Source of the DNA: Cladorrhinum sp. PSN259 | Lineage: Eukaryota > Ascomycota > Sordariomycetes > Sordariales > Podosporaceae | Reading direction: 5' to 3' | DNA: 64,000 bases | Assembly (NCBI GenBank): GCA_033725935.1 | Contig: MU867110.1 | Span: 186,001 to 250,000, forward strand | Shown here: piece by piece, positions 42,656-54,500 of the stretch | Numbering within the stretch: the stretch's first letter is position 1 | Layout of the letters: each line of letters opens with the position of its first letter | Made by a program: the position numbers and the translations under genes | Notes under the pieces: generated by a model | Seen by the model: the letters and a program-made list of their open reading frames with translations, nothing else | The model's database searches: none | Told to the model about the DNA's origin: nothing

Positions 42656-44270
42656 TCAAACACCAGTCCCTGGAAAGGCTCCCGACTTGCTCAGCACAAC
42701 CTTTCCTTGTTCCCTAGAGATGTATCCCTTCATCAAGCCCTAGAAAGACAGTCAGCCGGATGACTCACATTGACAGTCATAGACGATGCCTTGCTGCCCG
42801 AGGCAGGAGCTGCCTTGAGGATGAGGCAGCGAAAAACATACCTTGTAGATCATATTGGCCAATAAGCATTCAACTTCATCGTTATCAACCCTCTCTTGAC
42901 TGCCGAGACTGATGGCAGCAGCGAACTCGGCTACCGGTATGCGGGTGCGGCGAATAGGCTTCTCCCCCTCAGCAGTCGGCATGAAGCCTCCCGCAAGGAA
43001 GACCTTGCGCAGCAAATTGCGTAGCGCGATATCACGGCCGCGCTCCAGAGTAAGATAGATGCGTCGCTTGACGAACTTGTCCTCGCCTTCCTGAAGAGCA
43101 AGGTCAAAGGCATGGAGCTCGCCCTGCTTGATGCATTTGCATAGTGGTAGGAACAGCTTTTGGAGTCGTGGATAGGGTTCTAAAAGCTTTTCGGTGGGAA
43201 GGGTGTGAGTAGTGATGAGATGGCATGGGATTAGATAAGTTAAGATCAGCCTGGCATGGGTGTCAGCGAGCAAAAACGGAGAGCAACGCGGACTGGTAGC
43301 TTACTCCTTGTTCCTTGTTGCGTCTTTGTGGCAGAGACCCCATGCCTCGGTCAGGTGCTTTTCGGCTTCGGTATAGTTCTCTTCGAGGAAGTTCAAGACC
43401 CCCTCGTGGTACTTGAATGTGACTTGTTGTGACCTTGGAAAGCTGTAAAAGTCGGGCATGTCACCGCGCCCCGCCGTCAGAACTCTCAGCACATTCTTAG
43501 ACAGCGATGGCGAGTTCAGTTTGAAGTAGGTCTTGAAAAGAAGGTTGATGATGTAGTAAATACCCCATTTTCGGGACTCTTCGAGAGCTGCTCTGTCGTT
43601 CAGGCACGTAGAAAAGACGCGGTTCAATACTCGAGCGCAGTCCTCAAGCTTTTGATGCTTATCAGTCTCCGGGTCGAAGTCGTCCTGGAAGGCGTTTGCT
43701 GAGTCATTTTCGAAAGTACTCTTGCTGCGCTCCTCATCGGCCTGTATGGCAATTAACCGCAAGTGCTTTCCGGCGACGTAGAGACATGGTATTGTCCAAG
43801 CTTCGAAACCGTAGCTGTTGTACCCCTGAACCAAGGCATTTACCAGTTTTTTCCATTGCTCAAACGACTCGCCCCATAATAGCTGTCCTCGCTGTTAGTA
43901 TTTGCCCAAGATCATATTCGGCCATGAGCTGACTGACCTCACTTCCTGGAGTTGGGCCCTGAGCACGAGCTCGGGCAAGGCAGCCGGTGGCGCTCCAGTA
44001 TGCATAGTACACATCCGTCCAGCCCTTGATCTCATCGTTACCCAACCCCTTTACGCGTGCAGAGCTGGATTGGAGACCACGCTTAATGGCACCCTTGACA
44101 TTGTCTTCCTGCGAGTTCTTCCAATTACCACCATCGGGGTCTATGCTTTGGTGGATTTTGGCCAATTGGGCTGCGCCAACATCTGGGTTGATTGTTTGTG
44201 CAAGACGGTAGCCTTCATTGTTTTCCCAAGCTTCCGCAAACTCGCGATAAAAGGGTAACCCAAACTCCAT
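42656..44270 (-). CDS. CSN12: CSN12-like PCI-domain protein (TREX-2/COP9-associated)
   Basis: Four exons on the minus strand (44270-43938, 43882-43305, 43250-42842, 42739-42656) give 467 residues. All phases fit and the first intron shows a perfect TACTAAC branch. The N-terminal helices (WTDVYYAYWSATGCLARA, then AWTIPCLYVAGKHLRLIAIQAD) and the tetratricopeptide-like middle (VTFKYHEGVLNFLEENYTEAEKHLTEAW) lead into the PCI domain (about 300-440). The C-terminal tail is YISREQGKVVLSKSGAFPGTGV. That tail is distinctive for the CSN12/Thp3-type family, related to PCID2. Yeast Csn12 associates with the COP9 signalosome and with mRNA splicing or export factors. The Neurospora homologue is listed among COP9 subunits. 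Confidence 0.92.
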
Positions 44271-44877
44271 TTTGAACAGACCTTGGTGGCCGGGCTGTTG
44301 TTGGATAACCTCAGACGGGGAGATGTGGATGCCCCACGGTGAGGTATGCCTCTTGATCTTGGCGTTAGGTTGAAAGTTGACGGTTACCGAGTTTTAGTGA
44401 ATTGGTCTAGATTTCAGAGACGGAGTTCCACTGGTGACAAACAGATGATTTGTTAAGTTCTATGATTAAGTTCGTCCGAAGGCGAGATGAGATCGAAGAG
44501 TGTGGTTTCATACAGCTCCAAGTTGATGGACTGATGTGATTGGCTTCAAAGAGCTGAAAGCGTTGCGATTCCCCTGCAAGGGCCAGCAGCGGATTCTTAC
44601 CCCACTGCCCCACCACAACCTCAGCCCGCTTGTGGCGCAAATTTAGTTAGCTCAAGCTTTGCACCGCCACACCTAGCTTGGCCTGCATTTGGTCTGTGCA
44701 CTTCGAGCCCTAAAGCAAGCGCACCCAATTTTTTTCTTGTCCCTTGCGATCGCTAATTCTGGGGATTCCGACAGCACACGGCAACGACTTTGCGATCCGT
44801 AGCGACAAACAGCACAGTAAGTTTCCATTTGCACTTGCGAGGAAGTAATTATTGGATTTATCTAACTTTGTTTTAAG
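44271..44877. other. Divergent promoter region between CSN12 and eL20
   Basis: A 607-bp spacer between the divergent CSN12 and eL20 genes with no gene visible. A pyrimidine-rich tract near 44727-44744 (TTTTTTTCTTGTCCC) sits upstream of the eL20 start, as is common in ribosomal protein promoters. Confidence 0.5.
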
Positions 44878-45909
44878 ATGGGTAAGCAATATTCTCGATT
44901 TGATATCCTCCCAATGCTTGCAGCGACGGCAGCGATCGAATGGCGTTCCGACGACAAATTGTTTTGGATTCGATATTACCACGACTCGACCGATAGGAGC
45001 AGGGAGGGACTTGGTGTTCAAGGACTGAACGTTTGATGAACTTTTGGGCTCTTGTTCGAATGACATGCCAACAAAATGGATTGGTGATTTCCGGCGATAA
45101 CGATTTGCTCGACTTGCCAGCACTGATAGAACATCTTGAACTTTCGTTATTCCGCTCTCGACAGTCTCAAGCAGAACAACATGCAATTGTCGATAATGCC
45201 ATCGATTATGCTGCCCGCTGCCAGCAGTTCAAGAATGACGGGCTAGCAGATAACTAACAGGAACTTCAGGTCGTCTTCAGGAATACCAGGTCATCGGGCG
45301 CCACTTGCCCACGGAGACCAACCCGTCTCCCAGCCTGTACCGCATGCGCATCTTTGCGCCCAATGAGGTCGTTGCCAAGTCCCGTTTCTGGTACTTCCTT
45401 CGCGGTCTCCGCAAGGTCAAGAAGGCCACTGGCGAGATCGTCTCGGTCAACGTGGTATGTGCATCCGGTCCGTGGAGAGTCATTGGGATACGAGCTCACA
45501 CAAATCTCGTTTAGATCTCCGAGAAGCACCCCCTCAGAGTCAAGAACTTCGGCGTCTGGATCCGCTACGACTCCCGGTCTGGTACCCACAACATGTACAA
45601 GGAGTACCGTGAGACCTCCAGAACCGCTGCCGTCGAGGCCCTCTACTCCGACATGGCCGCCCGCCACCGTGCCCGTTTCAGAAGCATCCACGTACGAAAC
45701 TACCCCTGCAGTTCTCAACCTAGCGATGATTTGCTAACGGATTCGCACAGATCCTCAAGGTTGTCGAGGTGGAGAAGACCGAGGATGTCAAGCGTCCCTA
45801 CATCAAGCAGCTCATCACCAAGAACCTCACCTTCCCCCTCCCCCACCGTGTCGCCAAGGTCAGCACCTCCAAGGTGTTCAGTGCTACGCGCCCCTCTACT
45901 ATTGGTTAA
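44878..45909 (+). CDS. RPL20: 60S ribosomal protein eL20 (L20/L18a)
   Basis: Four exons (44878-44881, 45270-45454, 45515-45691, 45751-45909) encode 174 residues. Exon 1 is only ATGG, so the start codon is separated from the rest by a 388-nt intron. The spliced start reads MGRLQEYQVIGRHLPTE. The body matches eL20 throughout (SPSLYRMRIFAPNEVVAKSR, FWYFLRGLRKVKKATGEIV, HPLRVKNFGVWIRYDSRSGT, HNMYKEYRETSRTAAVEALY) and ends FSATRPSTIG. eL20 is a core protein of the large subunit near the 5S/25S interface. Codon choice is strongly biased. The long first intron holds a box C/D-like element (45016-45141). Confidence 0.97.
45016..45141 (+). ncRNA. Possible intronic box C/D snoRNA in RPL20 intron 1
   Basis: In the 388-nt intron, a C-like box TTGATGA at 45033-45039 and a D box CTGA at 45123-45126 lie between an exact 7-bp inverted repeat (GTTCAAG at 45016-45022 and CTTGAAC at 45135-45141). 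That repeat could act as the external stem used by some intronic snoRNAs. A C'-like TGGTGAT lies at 45082-45088. I could not match the guide region to rRNA and the first C-box base is not a purine, so this is weak. Confidence 0.3.
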
Positions 45910-46553
45910 AGTGGGATTTCATGGCTGCTTGTGGTTGGGGTCGGCAGGTTCTTCAGGTGTTCATTAGGAAAATGGGATATCCTGCATTTACTCCCTAGAT
46001 CGGGCATGAAATGAATAAATGGTCAAGCACAGGGTTTTGCGTTGTTTTGGGAGCAAAAACTTATTACTGCTCGTATGGTCTCTCAAGGTTTGTCTGGTGC
46101 TCCTCAGGATTTGGGAATTTTAAAAGTTCAAAACCATGATGCCCCTTTTGATGCCCGAGCAACAGGCAACCAGCTAGTCAATGTGGTATGCTGTGCGCAA
46201 CCGAGCCAGTAACATCTACCAACGGCATTCAAGCCCTTCCAGACAGTGTTTGACATTACGAACAATATTGACCGCTGGTGGCGGTGTCATGCATTGAGCA
46301 CCACCCAGCTGTCCAAATCAGGAAGTTCGATGTAGATACGAGTTGATTGTGGACTAGGTTTACCGTTGCAACTATCGCCCGGTCAGGGGGAGGCTGTATG
46401 GGGAGGCTGACTCACCGAATGCAGGCTGGATATATTTCAGTGACAAGCAATTAAATAAACCATTCCTTCACTTACCGAAACTTGTCCTTGATCGTCAAGT
46501 CATCGCACAAGACTGCTCACCTCACGGTATCACTCAATCATCTCGCCCTCACA
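45910..46553. other. Intergenic spacer
   Basis: A 640-bp spacer between eL20 and the acetyltransferase gene with nothing identifiable beyond UTR and promoter sequence. Confidence 0.5.
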
Positions 46554-47246
46554 ATGTCACAACCCAAATACGACCACGCCCCCGACCCATCAATATTCAT
46601 CAAAGTAAAAACCACTCTCCCCCGGCAGCCTTTACCTCCAAATTCAGAGAGACAACCGTTCAACACGGAGAGGCTCACCCTCCGCGTGCCGCGTATAGAA
46701 GACTTGCAAGCTTTGCATCGCTTACGCACCCAACCCGAAGTAATGCAATGGACTGCCCTTAAGAAATGCGACGGAAATCTAGCAGAGACGGAGAGCAGAC
46801 TCACGCCATTCTTGACGCCAAATGACGCCAGGACATATAACTTTGCGATTTGTCTGAGGGAAACGGGAGAGTTTGTTGGTATTGGGGGATTCCACAATGG
46901 GGGCGCATTGTTTGGGTGGCCCGAGGTTGGATACATGTTTGTTAAAGAGTGTTGGGGAAAGGGTTACGGGACTGAGTTTCTTCAGGGGTTTGAGGAGTTG
47001 TATAGGGGGTTGGAGAGGGAGGTGGTGGAAATAGAGGTTGATGGGAGGAGCGTGGTTTGGAAGGAAGGGGGGGATGGAGAAGAGGCTGAGGAGGTGATGA
47101 TTGCTCTTACTAGTGAGGAGAACGGTGCGAGTCAGAACGTGTTGAGGAAGTGCGGGTTTGAGAAGTTTGTGACTTGGAGGGATGAGAAGGAGGGGGGAAC
47201 GGGGGATGTGTTGCCGAGTTTTAGGTGGTTTCCTTTGAGGGAGTAG
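46554..47246 (+). CDS. GNAT-family N-acetyltransferase (RimJ/RimL-like)
   Basis: A single exon of 230 residues from the ATG at 46554 (context cacaATGtc); the frame is open 24 codons further up without conserved character. The domain begins with FNTERLTLRVPRIEDLQALHRLRTQPEVMQW (about 39-69), typical of the RimJ/RimL Acetyltransf_3 group. The acetyl-CoA loop of the Q/R-x-x-G-x-G/A type appears as ECWGKGYGTEFLQGF, and the end has the SQNVLRKCGFEKF motif. An acidic insertion of about 15 residues (GGDGEEAEE) precedes that motif. These enzymes acetylate small amines, peptides or protein N-termini. The substrate cannot be told here. Confidence 0.88.
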   Translation: MSQPKYDHAPDPSIFIKVKTTLPRQPLPPNSERQPFNTERLTLRVPRIEDLQALHRLRTQPEVMQWTALKKCDGNLAETESRLTPFLTPNDARTYNFAICLRETGEFVGIGGFHNGGALFGWPEVGYMFVKECWGKGYGTEFLQGFEELYRGLEREVVEIEVDGRSVVWKEGGDGEEAEEVMIALTSEENGASQNVLRKCGFEKFVTWRDEKEGGTGDVLPSFRWFPLRE

Positions 47247-48792
47247 GGTAAAGGGGTCGGGTTGATGTGAGGTACTTTGATGAAGGCTTGATAGAAGGTT
47301 GGGCTGAAATTTTTTTTTTTGGGGGGTACTTCTTAAGGTTTGAGCAAATCGGAGATGGGGGTTTGATGGATTCGAAGGTATTGGTTCCTGGTTCATACGG
47401 TGCAATCCACATATTCATGAACACATGTCATTGAGCGTGCCGGATCTGTGTAGCCCGCACCGTATCTCGTTTCTGTACCAGGTGTTTCGGCTCTGGGCTT
47501 AGTTGTGTTCCCGGGTCCGGGTCCGCATATCGGCCGGCGTCCCCGTGATGGGATCGGAGCCAGATGGCACCGCAGGAAGACTGAAGGAATCTTGTGTATA
47601 GGTTTGTTTATTTATACGTAATATAGATCGATGGCCAGAAACGGAATGCCACATATAGTACTAAAACACCACGAGACAACACACGGCGTTTCGTCATTGT
47701 ACATACTTCGACACCTTCAAGAAATACAGTGCGGGGCCAATGATTTACCAGATGCACTATAGCGGGGTAACCTGGAACTCTCCACGGCATTGCCCCGTCT
47801 TTTAAACAAAGTTGAGAACTGCAATTTGTCTCAATTTTATCATCCCATATTTTCGCCCGTGCCCCTTGCCCAAACTCTTAGTTCGCCCAAGGCATTGGGT
47901 TTTTGTCTTTGACTGGCATTCGAGCCTCTGATGGATGGACGTCATGGTGTCCCACAGGCTTCCCTGACAGATAGAGCGGGGTTTAAGCAACACCAACCTC
48001 ACTCACATGAATCCAGATCGTATGAGCCAAGCAGCACCGGTGCAACGGTTTGGACAACTTTAGCTTTGAGATCATTTGTCAGCTCCATTACGATGATGCA
48101 TTCCACAACGCCCGATGATATATCTTATCCCAGCGACACCTTGAGGGCTCCCAATTCTGCCTTCTCAAGAAGCCACAAAAGAAACAGGGGTTGGGGTTTT
48201 TTGTCCACGAACTGCACGTGTCAAGTGCTGTAGCGTCAGCGATCTCCCTCCATCTTCCAACCGACCCCCCTGTCACCCGTTGCGTCAACCATGTTGGCCC
48301 CAGTTGGGTTTCGCATCTTGTAAACTTGGTACAGCGCCGCGCGCACAGCTGCCGCAGGTATTCTTGCAACTTGGCTGAGATCTTTCTCAGCTTCCAGGTT
48401 GCATGGTTGACTCGAACATGCTGGAATATGCCTGAGAAAGGGAAAAAGTACCGTCCTATTTGAGTAATCCGAGCATTTCCATGTACATTGCGTGCACACT
48501 TCGTTTTCCCCCGCATCATCTACAATCGTAAAGTGCGAATTATTCTGTTTTTACATATTATATATATATCTCAGAATACACCCGCCCGCCCGCCCGCCCG
48601 CGTGTCCTGCTTGCCTTTCCTGAGAGTTTCACGACAGCAACTAGATCCCCGTTATCGCACACAGTACATACGAAGAACACGCAAGCCGGGGACGCACTGA
48701 GATGACGTCCACTGGGCTCTACAACAGAACACCTCCGCGCTTACTTCGCGAATTCGTGATACATGGTCTGAGAAGAAGAAGAGACTGAAGCA
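47247..48792. other. Gene-free 1.5-kb spacer
   Basis: The frames (to 143 codons on the minus strand) overlap one another and lack family features. A CCCG tandem run is listed separately. The promoter of the next gene lies at the right end. Confidence 0.5.
48581..48601 (+). repeat. (CCCG)n microsatellite
   Basis: Five CCCG units about 190 bp before the start codon of the next gene, right after a TA-rich stretch. Confidence 0.9.
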
Positions 48793-51203
48793 ATGGCGGC
48801 TCCAACAACTGAGTCGCAAGGTGGAAACACCTTCTACGGCTACCTCTTCAACAAGTCGAAGCCCATCCCGGTTCCGACACCGTTATTCGAAGCTCTTCTG
48901 AAATCCCTCGCTACATATATCGCACACGAGACGGGGGACAAGAGCCAACACCATTTGTCGCCTGCAAAGCTGTCGGCATTCTACAAAGCCGCTGGATATG
49001 ACTTTGATTGTGAGTAGAAGACTTCTTCAAGCCCTGATAAGTGCTAACAGTCACCCCCAAATCAGCACTCTTCGTCGAGATGCCGCATCCACACATCTCG
49101 GACGTCTTTCAAGGGTTAGGTTGCCGGCACTACCTTCTTCCAGGCGAGGACGACTACGCTGCCCCTTCGATTCCAGCCTTGACAACGAAGGGTTTTATAC
49201 GGTGGCAGTCAATTCAGACGCTTCTCGAGCCACATACACAAGTGCCTGTGTTGCAGTATGCAGTCAAGAACTGGTGTCTGAAGAATGTCGATACTGGCGT
49301 TCTGTTTCCGCCAGACCTTCCCGCAGAGGCTTTCCCTTCCGACACGGACCTCGATACAGATTTATGGTACCAGGAGTGCAAAGTCAAGCGCATCGAGGCA
49401 GCAGCAGCAGAGGCGGAGGAGGAAAGACCAAGAAACTCGCCAAAGGCTAGTTATGTACACCCGAGACCAAGTTCCGACTATGTCAAATCCGAATATGTCA
49501 GATCCGACTCGTCGTACTTTCCTAGTCAAGGGCGCAACGTCAAGGTCGCCTACGTCAAAGTCGCGACCGCTCGTCCTCCACCCAGTGCAGGACGATCTCC
49601 AGAAAGGGAACGAGAGCGTGAACGGGAGAGGGAGAGGGAACGGGAAAGAGAGAGGGAAAGAGAGAGAGAGCATTACGCCCGTCGACAAGCCTCCTCATCA
49701 GACGAGCCCACCGCCCGCAGACGCAGCTTCTCCGAATACTCTCACTCACCGCACGAAGTTCCCCGGCCATCACCCGGGCCCATCCCCGTCAGATCACCCC
49801 ATCTCGCTCCAGACCGCGCACAACAACGTCGACAAAGCCAGCCCCGACCGAACACCACCAACTCAGAGTCAGATGAATCGCCAGCCAGTCCAAGAACAAC
49901 AAACCCGCGACGCTCTCCAGCGCGTCCTCCACCCAGCGATGGTCCAATCCCGGGGGTTCGTAGAGTCTACACAGGAAGCTCAGAGGACGTCTCCTCCGTC
50001 CCTCGCATAATCCGCACGACAATGCCCCCGCCTCCGATCCCTACTTCGTACTCTCACACACATCTCCATACAACAAGAACACACTCCCCTCGTCCAGCTC
50101 GAACCCATTCCCCCCGACCGGAAACTGATTCCCACTCCCGCAGGGGATCATCAAGGGAAGACGAAAGTAAACGAACTCCAAGGAGCGCCTTGCACGAATT
50201 CAAGGATAAAATATCCAGCTTCGTGACTGGCCAGTCACCTGAAAGACAGAGTCGTAGTCTTTCGGGTTCTAGAACGAGGAAGGAAGTTCCTCCCCCGGTA
50301 AACACTAGGGGAAGCAGAGATAAAGATACAGAGAACTTGAGGAGTTCGAGGCTGAGTAGGAGCTGGTCTGACACTGAAACGGATTCGGGGAGCGGAACTG
50401 AGACTGATACCGAGGATGAGAGGGATCGGATCAAGGTTATTAGGAAGAGATCTAGGGAGTCGAGGGAACGCGAGAGGGAGAGAGAAAAAGAAAGAGAAAG
50501 GGAACGGGAAAGAGCGCGTGAGAGGGAAAGAGATAGAGACAGGGATAGGGGACGTGGAGGGAGGAGACATAGCGATAGAGAGAGTGAACGGGAACGAGAA
50601 AGGGAAAGAGAAAGAGAAAGAGAGAGGGGAATCCCACACAGAGCTAATAGGGATCGGGACAGGGACAGACATGTTGACCACTCAGACGATGATGTATCCC
50701 CTCGAACAGTTTATCGCCACCAAAGGGTAGCTTCTGGCAGCGGGTCGGGGCCGTACCTAGGTCATAGACCCACTGAGGGGATGAATCAGAGACGGACGAG
50801 TAGTCATGCTGATATTGATAGACGGAGGGACATGATGGATAGAGAGAGGGAGAGGGAGTATAGAGACAGGGACAGGGAGAGGGATAGAGAAAGGTTCAGA
50901 GGGGAAGATGCGAGGGAGCGGTGGAAGAGGGAAGGAGGACCGTCGGCGGAGAGGTTATCTAGCTCTTCTGGTGTTGCTCGTCATGATCGGTCTCGGGATA
51001 GGGATAGAGAAAGAGAGAGTAGAGACAGGAACAGAGACAGGGAAAGGGATAACAGGGAGAGAGTGGCCAGCCCGGCTGGAAGTGGAGTCACCGCTGGTGT
51101 TGGTGGCCGGAAGTATCCCGACTTGGGGTCCTGGGTTGCTGGTGTGCAGCAGCGAGCTCCTGGTGGCGGCGGTGGTAGTGTCATCGGTGGCGACAGGGAT
51201 TAG
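48793..51203 (+). CDS. DUF7514-like protein with long Arg/Glu repeats; frame ends at an in-frame TAG
   Basis: Two exons (48793-49009 and 49066-51203) encode 784 residues. The N-terminal 200 residues form a conserved fungal domain of unknown function, which I believe is DUF7514: FYGYLFNKSKPIPVPTPLFEALLKSLATYI, then LFVEMPHPHISDVFQGLGCRHYLLPGEDDYAAPSIPALTTKGF and a WQSIQTLLEP stretch. The rest is low-complexity and charged. (RE)n runs, encoded by GAGAGR repeats, lie near residues 184-204, 492-505 and 535-550, among Ser/Pro-rich and RD/RS-like parts as seen in splicing-related proteins. The frame stops at TAG 51201-51203. The same frame then continues with coding character for 124 codons (next entry), so this copy may be truncated, read through or misread. 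Confidence 0.85.
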
Positions 51204-51578
51204 AGATCCTATTCTCGTCGTCGTGGTGCTTCTTCTCGTCGTCACCGTCACCGTCATCGTCGTCGAAATAGTACGTATGATGATGAAAATGATGATTATG
51301 AGAGTGTCGTTGGCCGTTCCGAATTACCGTTCTATGGAATTTGTGGCGTTATGGAGCGACTGGTTGCTTCCGCGCGCCGTCCAGCCGTGGAATCCGAAAG
51401 GTCTGGTCGGGTGGCGTCGAAAAAACAAACGGTCGCAGAGGAGGAGGAAGGGAAGAAGAAGAAGAAGACGAAAGTCAGGAAGAGAAGGCCGAATAGGAAT
51501 AGAAAGGCCGATTATAACGAGAGAATGTATCAAGTGTTTGTTGGTTGTTTGGCTAGGTTCTTGGAAATATATCTTTGA
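51204..51578 (+). pseudogene. In-frame continuation beyond the TAG (124 codons)
   Basis: Directly after the TAG at 51201-51203, and with no frame change, the sequence stays open to TGA 51576-51578. It codes for a structured tail: an SRRRGASSRRHRHRHRRR basic run, then YDDENDDYESVVGRSELPFYG, an ICGVMERLVASARR helix, a Lys/Glu-rich basic stretch and FVGCLARFLEIYL. This reads like a genuine C-terminal domain, not 3' UTR. I could find no donor site in phase that would remove the TAG while keeping the coding sequence before it. One base change would restore continuity. Whether this is a nonsense mutation, readthrough or assembly error is open. Confidence 0.6.
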
Positions 51579-54500
51579 TTTACTAGGTTTTGCTTCTGTT
51601 GAGGAGCGAGCGAGCAGGATGTTGGGGTTTGCATATAACTTTCACGAAGAAGACGAGGGGGGCATGGATTGCATCCAGTCAATCCATCATTACTTCCGTT
51701 TAGCCAAGAGTTTTTTTTTTTCTTCGGGAATTATTTCTTTCTTTTGCTTTGTTTCCTTTGTTTATATGAATGGCGTATAAAGGAGGGGAAAATGACAATT
51801 TGTTTGAGGTTTCGCATATCTGATACGACAGCTTGAAAAAAAAAAAAAAGATGATAACAACAGGATCGACCATAGAAACTGAATTACGTATGTATGTACA
51901 TCAAATACCTATAGTTGCTTTTCAATAAAGATTCATATTAGAGTTTGAATAGATTTGTTTCACTTTTTTAGGTTCAAGAAGAAGAGAGCTTATTGTGGAA
52001 ATGATAAAAAAAGAAAAAGTTGTCAAAAGAAGAGAAGACATAGAGACAACACCAGGGAGTCCCACCCGTATTCACCTACCTAGGGCAGAGCGGACACAAT
52101 GCCGAGTTTTCACGGGTGTGTGGTCGTATGTGATAGATCGTTGTCGCAACAAGGCTTATAAGGCTGGTGGTGTTTATTCTTTTGTTTTTGTTTTTTTGTT
52201 GTTGTTTGTTACTTGTTTACTCGTTGATGGCTGGACAAACTTACCTCACCTGGCTGCGTCGAACAAAACAACCGACGATATCTGGCATAAGGCAGGTAAG
52301 GTATCAATGAGGTGGGCTGAAACACGGTAGATGGCATGTGGTCAGGCTTGTTTTCAAGAATAACCAAGGCAAATACTTGTTTGAATCAGTTCAAAGTCGG
52401 TTCATGATAGTGGCGAAAAAGAAGAAGAAGCATGTGCGTAACAGATGGTTGTGAACGTGATGTGAGGCGATACATACCGTGCCGGACAAACATTCTTCTT
52501 CGATCCCACCATACTGCCCACTCATCCACTGGGAAACGGTGTTCAAGGATGAGACCCATCTCCGGTGGATTACGAGGGTGATATGATGTGATGGGGCGTT
52601 TTGCCTCATATGTTGAATGCAGTGTCACCGACGGAGAAGGGTCCCGGCCAAGAGTAAACGGAGGAGCCCTCATGAAACCATTACATGCAGCCCCGACCAG
52701 CTCTCAAGAACACCGTGCCTCCAAACACCTTTGTGTGTTTTTCTTCGGCCACGCAAACGCAATCCAAGCCTGCAGTTCGTGAACACAACACTTGCCTCAA
52801 AGATGGTTGTTTGCAGAGAAAATATGTGCTCAAAAGACCAGGTCCCGTCCTTCAAGCCTGCTGCATGTGTGGTGTTGCGTAAGCCCACTTCGCGCACAAA
52901 CAAGCATGAGGTCTTCAAAAACGGCCGGCCGGTTTTCTGTATTCGTTGTGTCTAAGCCCGGGGCAGCTGACCTAAGACAAGAATCGAATATCGGAACGAG
53001 GGGTATGAGGTGGACAAAACAGGAGAGCGAGACATCAAGATCGTGCGAGGCGAGACTCAAAAGACATCACAGATAATTGGAGGGGAGCGAATGATACTAG
53101 ATCCCGGATTGGGTATGCTGATCCGCGCCGCTATCAAAACCCCTTCCTTCGGCAGGTCGTGGCGGATGGCCTCGGCCGCCTGAACTGGCCGGAAGAAAAT
53201 CCCTTCATCTTGCGGGCATTTGCGGAGTAGCAGCCCGGTGCCAACCGTTTCCTTCTTCCAAAAGACATTCTGCTGCGGGGTATCATCAGAAAGGAAGGAG
53301 ACGAGACAGAAGTTAGATTGCAAGGTGGTAAAGGACCAGCTCGAGGGGCGCCTCCGTGTAAATAATACGTCGGCCGGTCTAACATTGACAGGACCGGGTC
53401 AGGTGTCGGAGTCAAACTGCCTGACCGGCCCCGGTCCGGTCTCGCTTGACATGACTTTCCACCTTTCGACTTGGGAGACAACGGCTCTGCGCCCGAATGA
53501 CCCGATGGCTGGGATGGAACCAGCTGCGAAATTCCACCTCCATGTTGGTGGTTCAGGTTGGCAGGTTGGCGCAACGTGCAAACAAACGGCTGGGTATGTG
53601 CTGCACCATGCGTTTCTCGGGCACAGCAAAAGATGTGTTCGTGGGGAAAGCTTCTTCGTGCCCGATGGTGCGTCATTTCCATTCGCCAGAGGGCCCTCGA
53701 GGGAAGGCGGTCGCCGTGACCGTGGCCCGGCCGGTGGATGATCTAAACATCGTCGTAAAACGGTACTGATTGGACAGCAGCCCAAGTAGGCGCCCTGCAC
53801 ACCGCCCAGCGAAGCCAAATTACTCGACCTCCCAAGGAAAGTCGGGCAGCTGCAGATATATCAATCAATAGTCCACGAGCCGAGAAGAAGCACCGAAGGA
53901 TGCCGTGGATTGGTTGTGGGCGAGGAGGCCAGGAATCCCGGCCTGATCCATCATCTGGGAAAGAAACAAAAGTGATCGGTTCCGGGTGATGGGGAGATGC
54001 CACCAAGATTGGCAAGATTAGCGGGAAACAACGCAGCGCATGTCGAAAAGGTATCCATAGCTAGCGATTGTTGTACACAGATTTTGATGAGTTGGAGTTG
54101 GGTCCATGCTGCGCCGGTACGGATAATCGGTAGGGGTCTGCTTTTCGGGTTGCTTCTAGTTGGATGAATCATGAATGGCTGGGATCGATCTGGCGGTCAG
54201 ACTGAGCGAGCGGGATCATGAGATGCCCCCGGTTTTTGTTGGACTGGAGTTGCAACAGCAGCAATGGCAGAAAAAACAAAAGAAAAAATCTCTTCCATGG
54301 CCGGCAAATATGGCCGTTGCTAACGTCGCCTTGGAAAGAAGCCTTCTGTCAGCGAGGGTGATCAAACCAAGCCAGGCCAGACCATTCCACGATGGCGTTG
54401 TGTGAATTCTGTCAATATCCCGGCTGGAATCGGTGGTTCACGATCCCGGAGAGCCATTGTGGATTCATTCCAATTCACTTGCATCTTAGCGCGATGCGGG

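Noticed and set aside
51110..51203. An intron using TAG 51201-51203 as acceptor to remove the stop
   Set aside because: The only usable donor (GTATCC at 51113-51118) is out of phase, there is no good branch site, and the sequence it would remove looks coding.
50908..51780. Alternative plus-strand 290-codon frame across the Arg/Glu-repeat gene end
   Set aside because: It is frame-shifted from the gene; residues are repetitive Val/Leu/Arg from the same simple repeats. The in-frame continuation after the TAG reads better.
53134..53741. Overlapping 173- and 182-codon frames on opposite strands
   Set aside because: Both depend on GC-rich sequence lacking AT-rich stops; neither shows a family pattern, signal peptide or intron.
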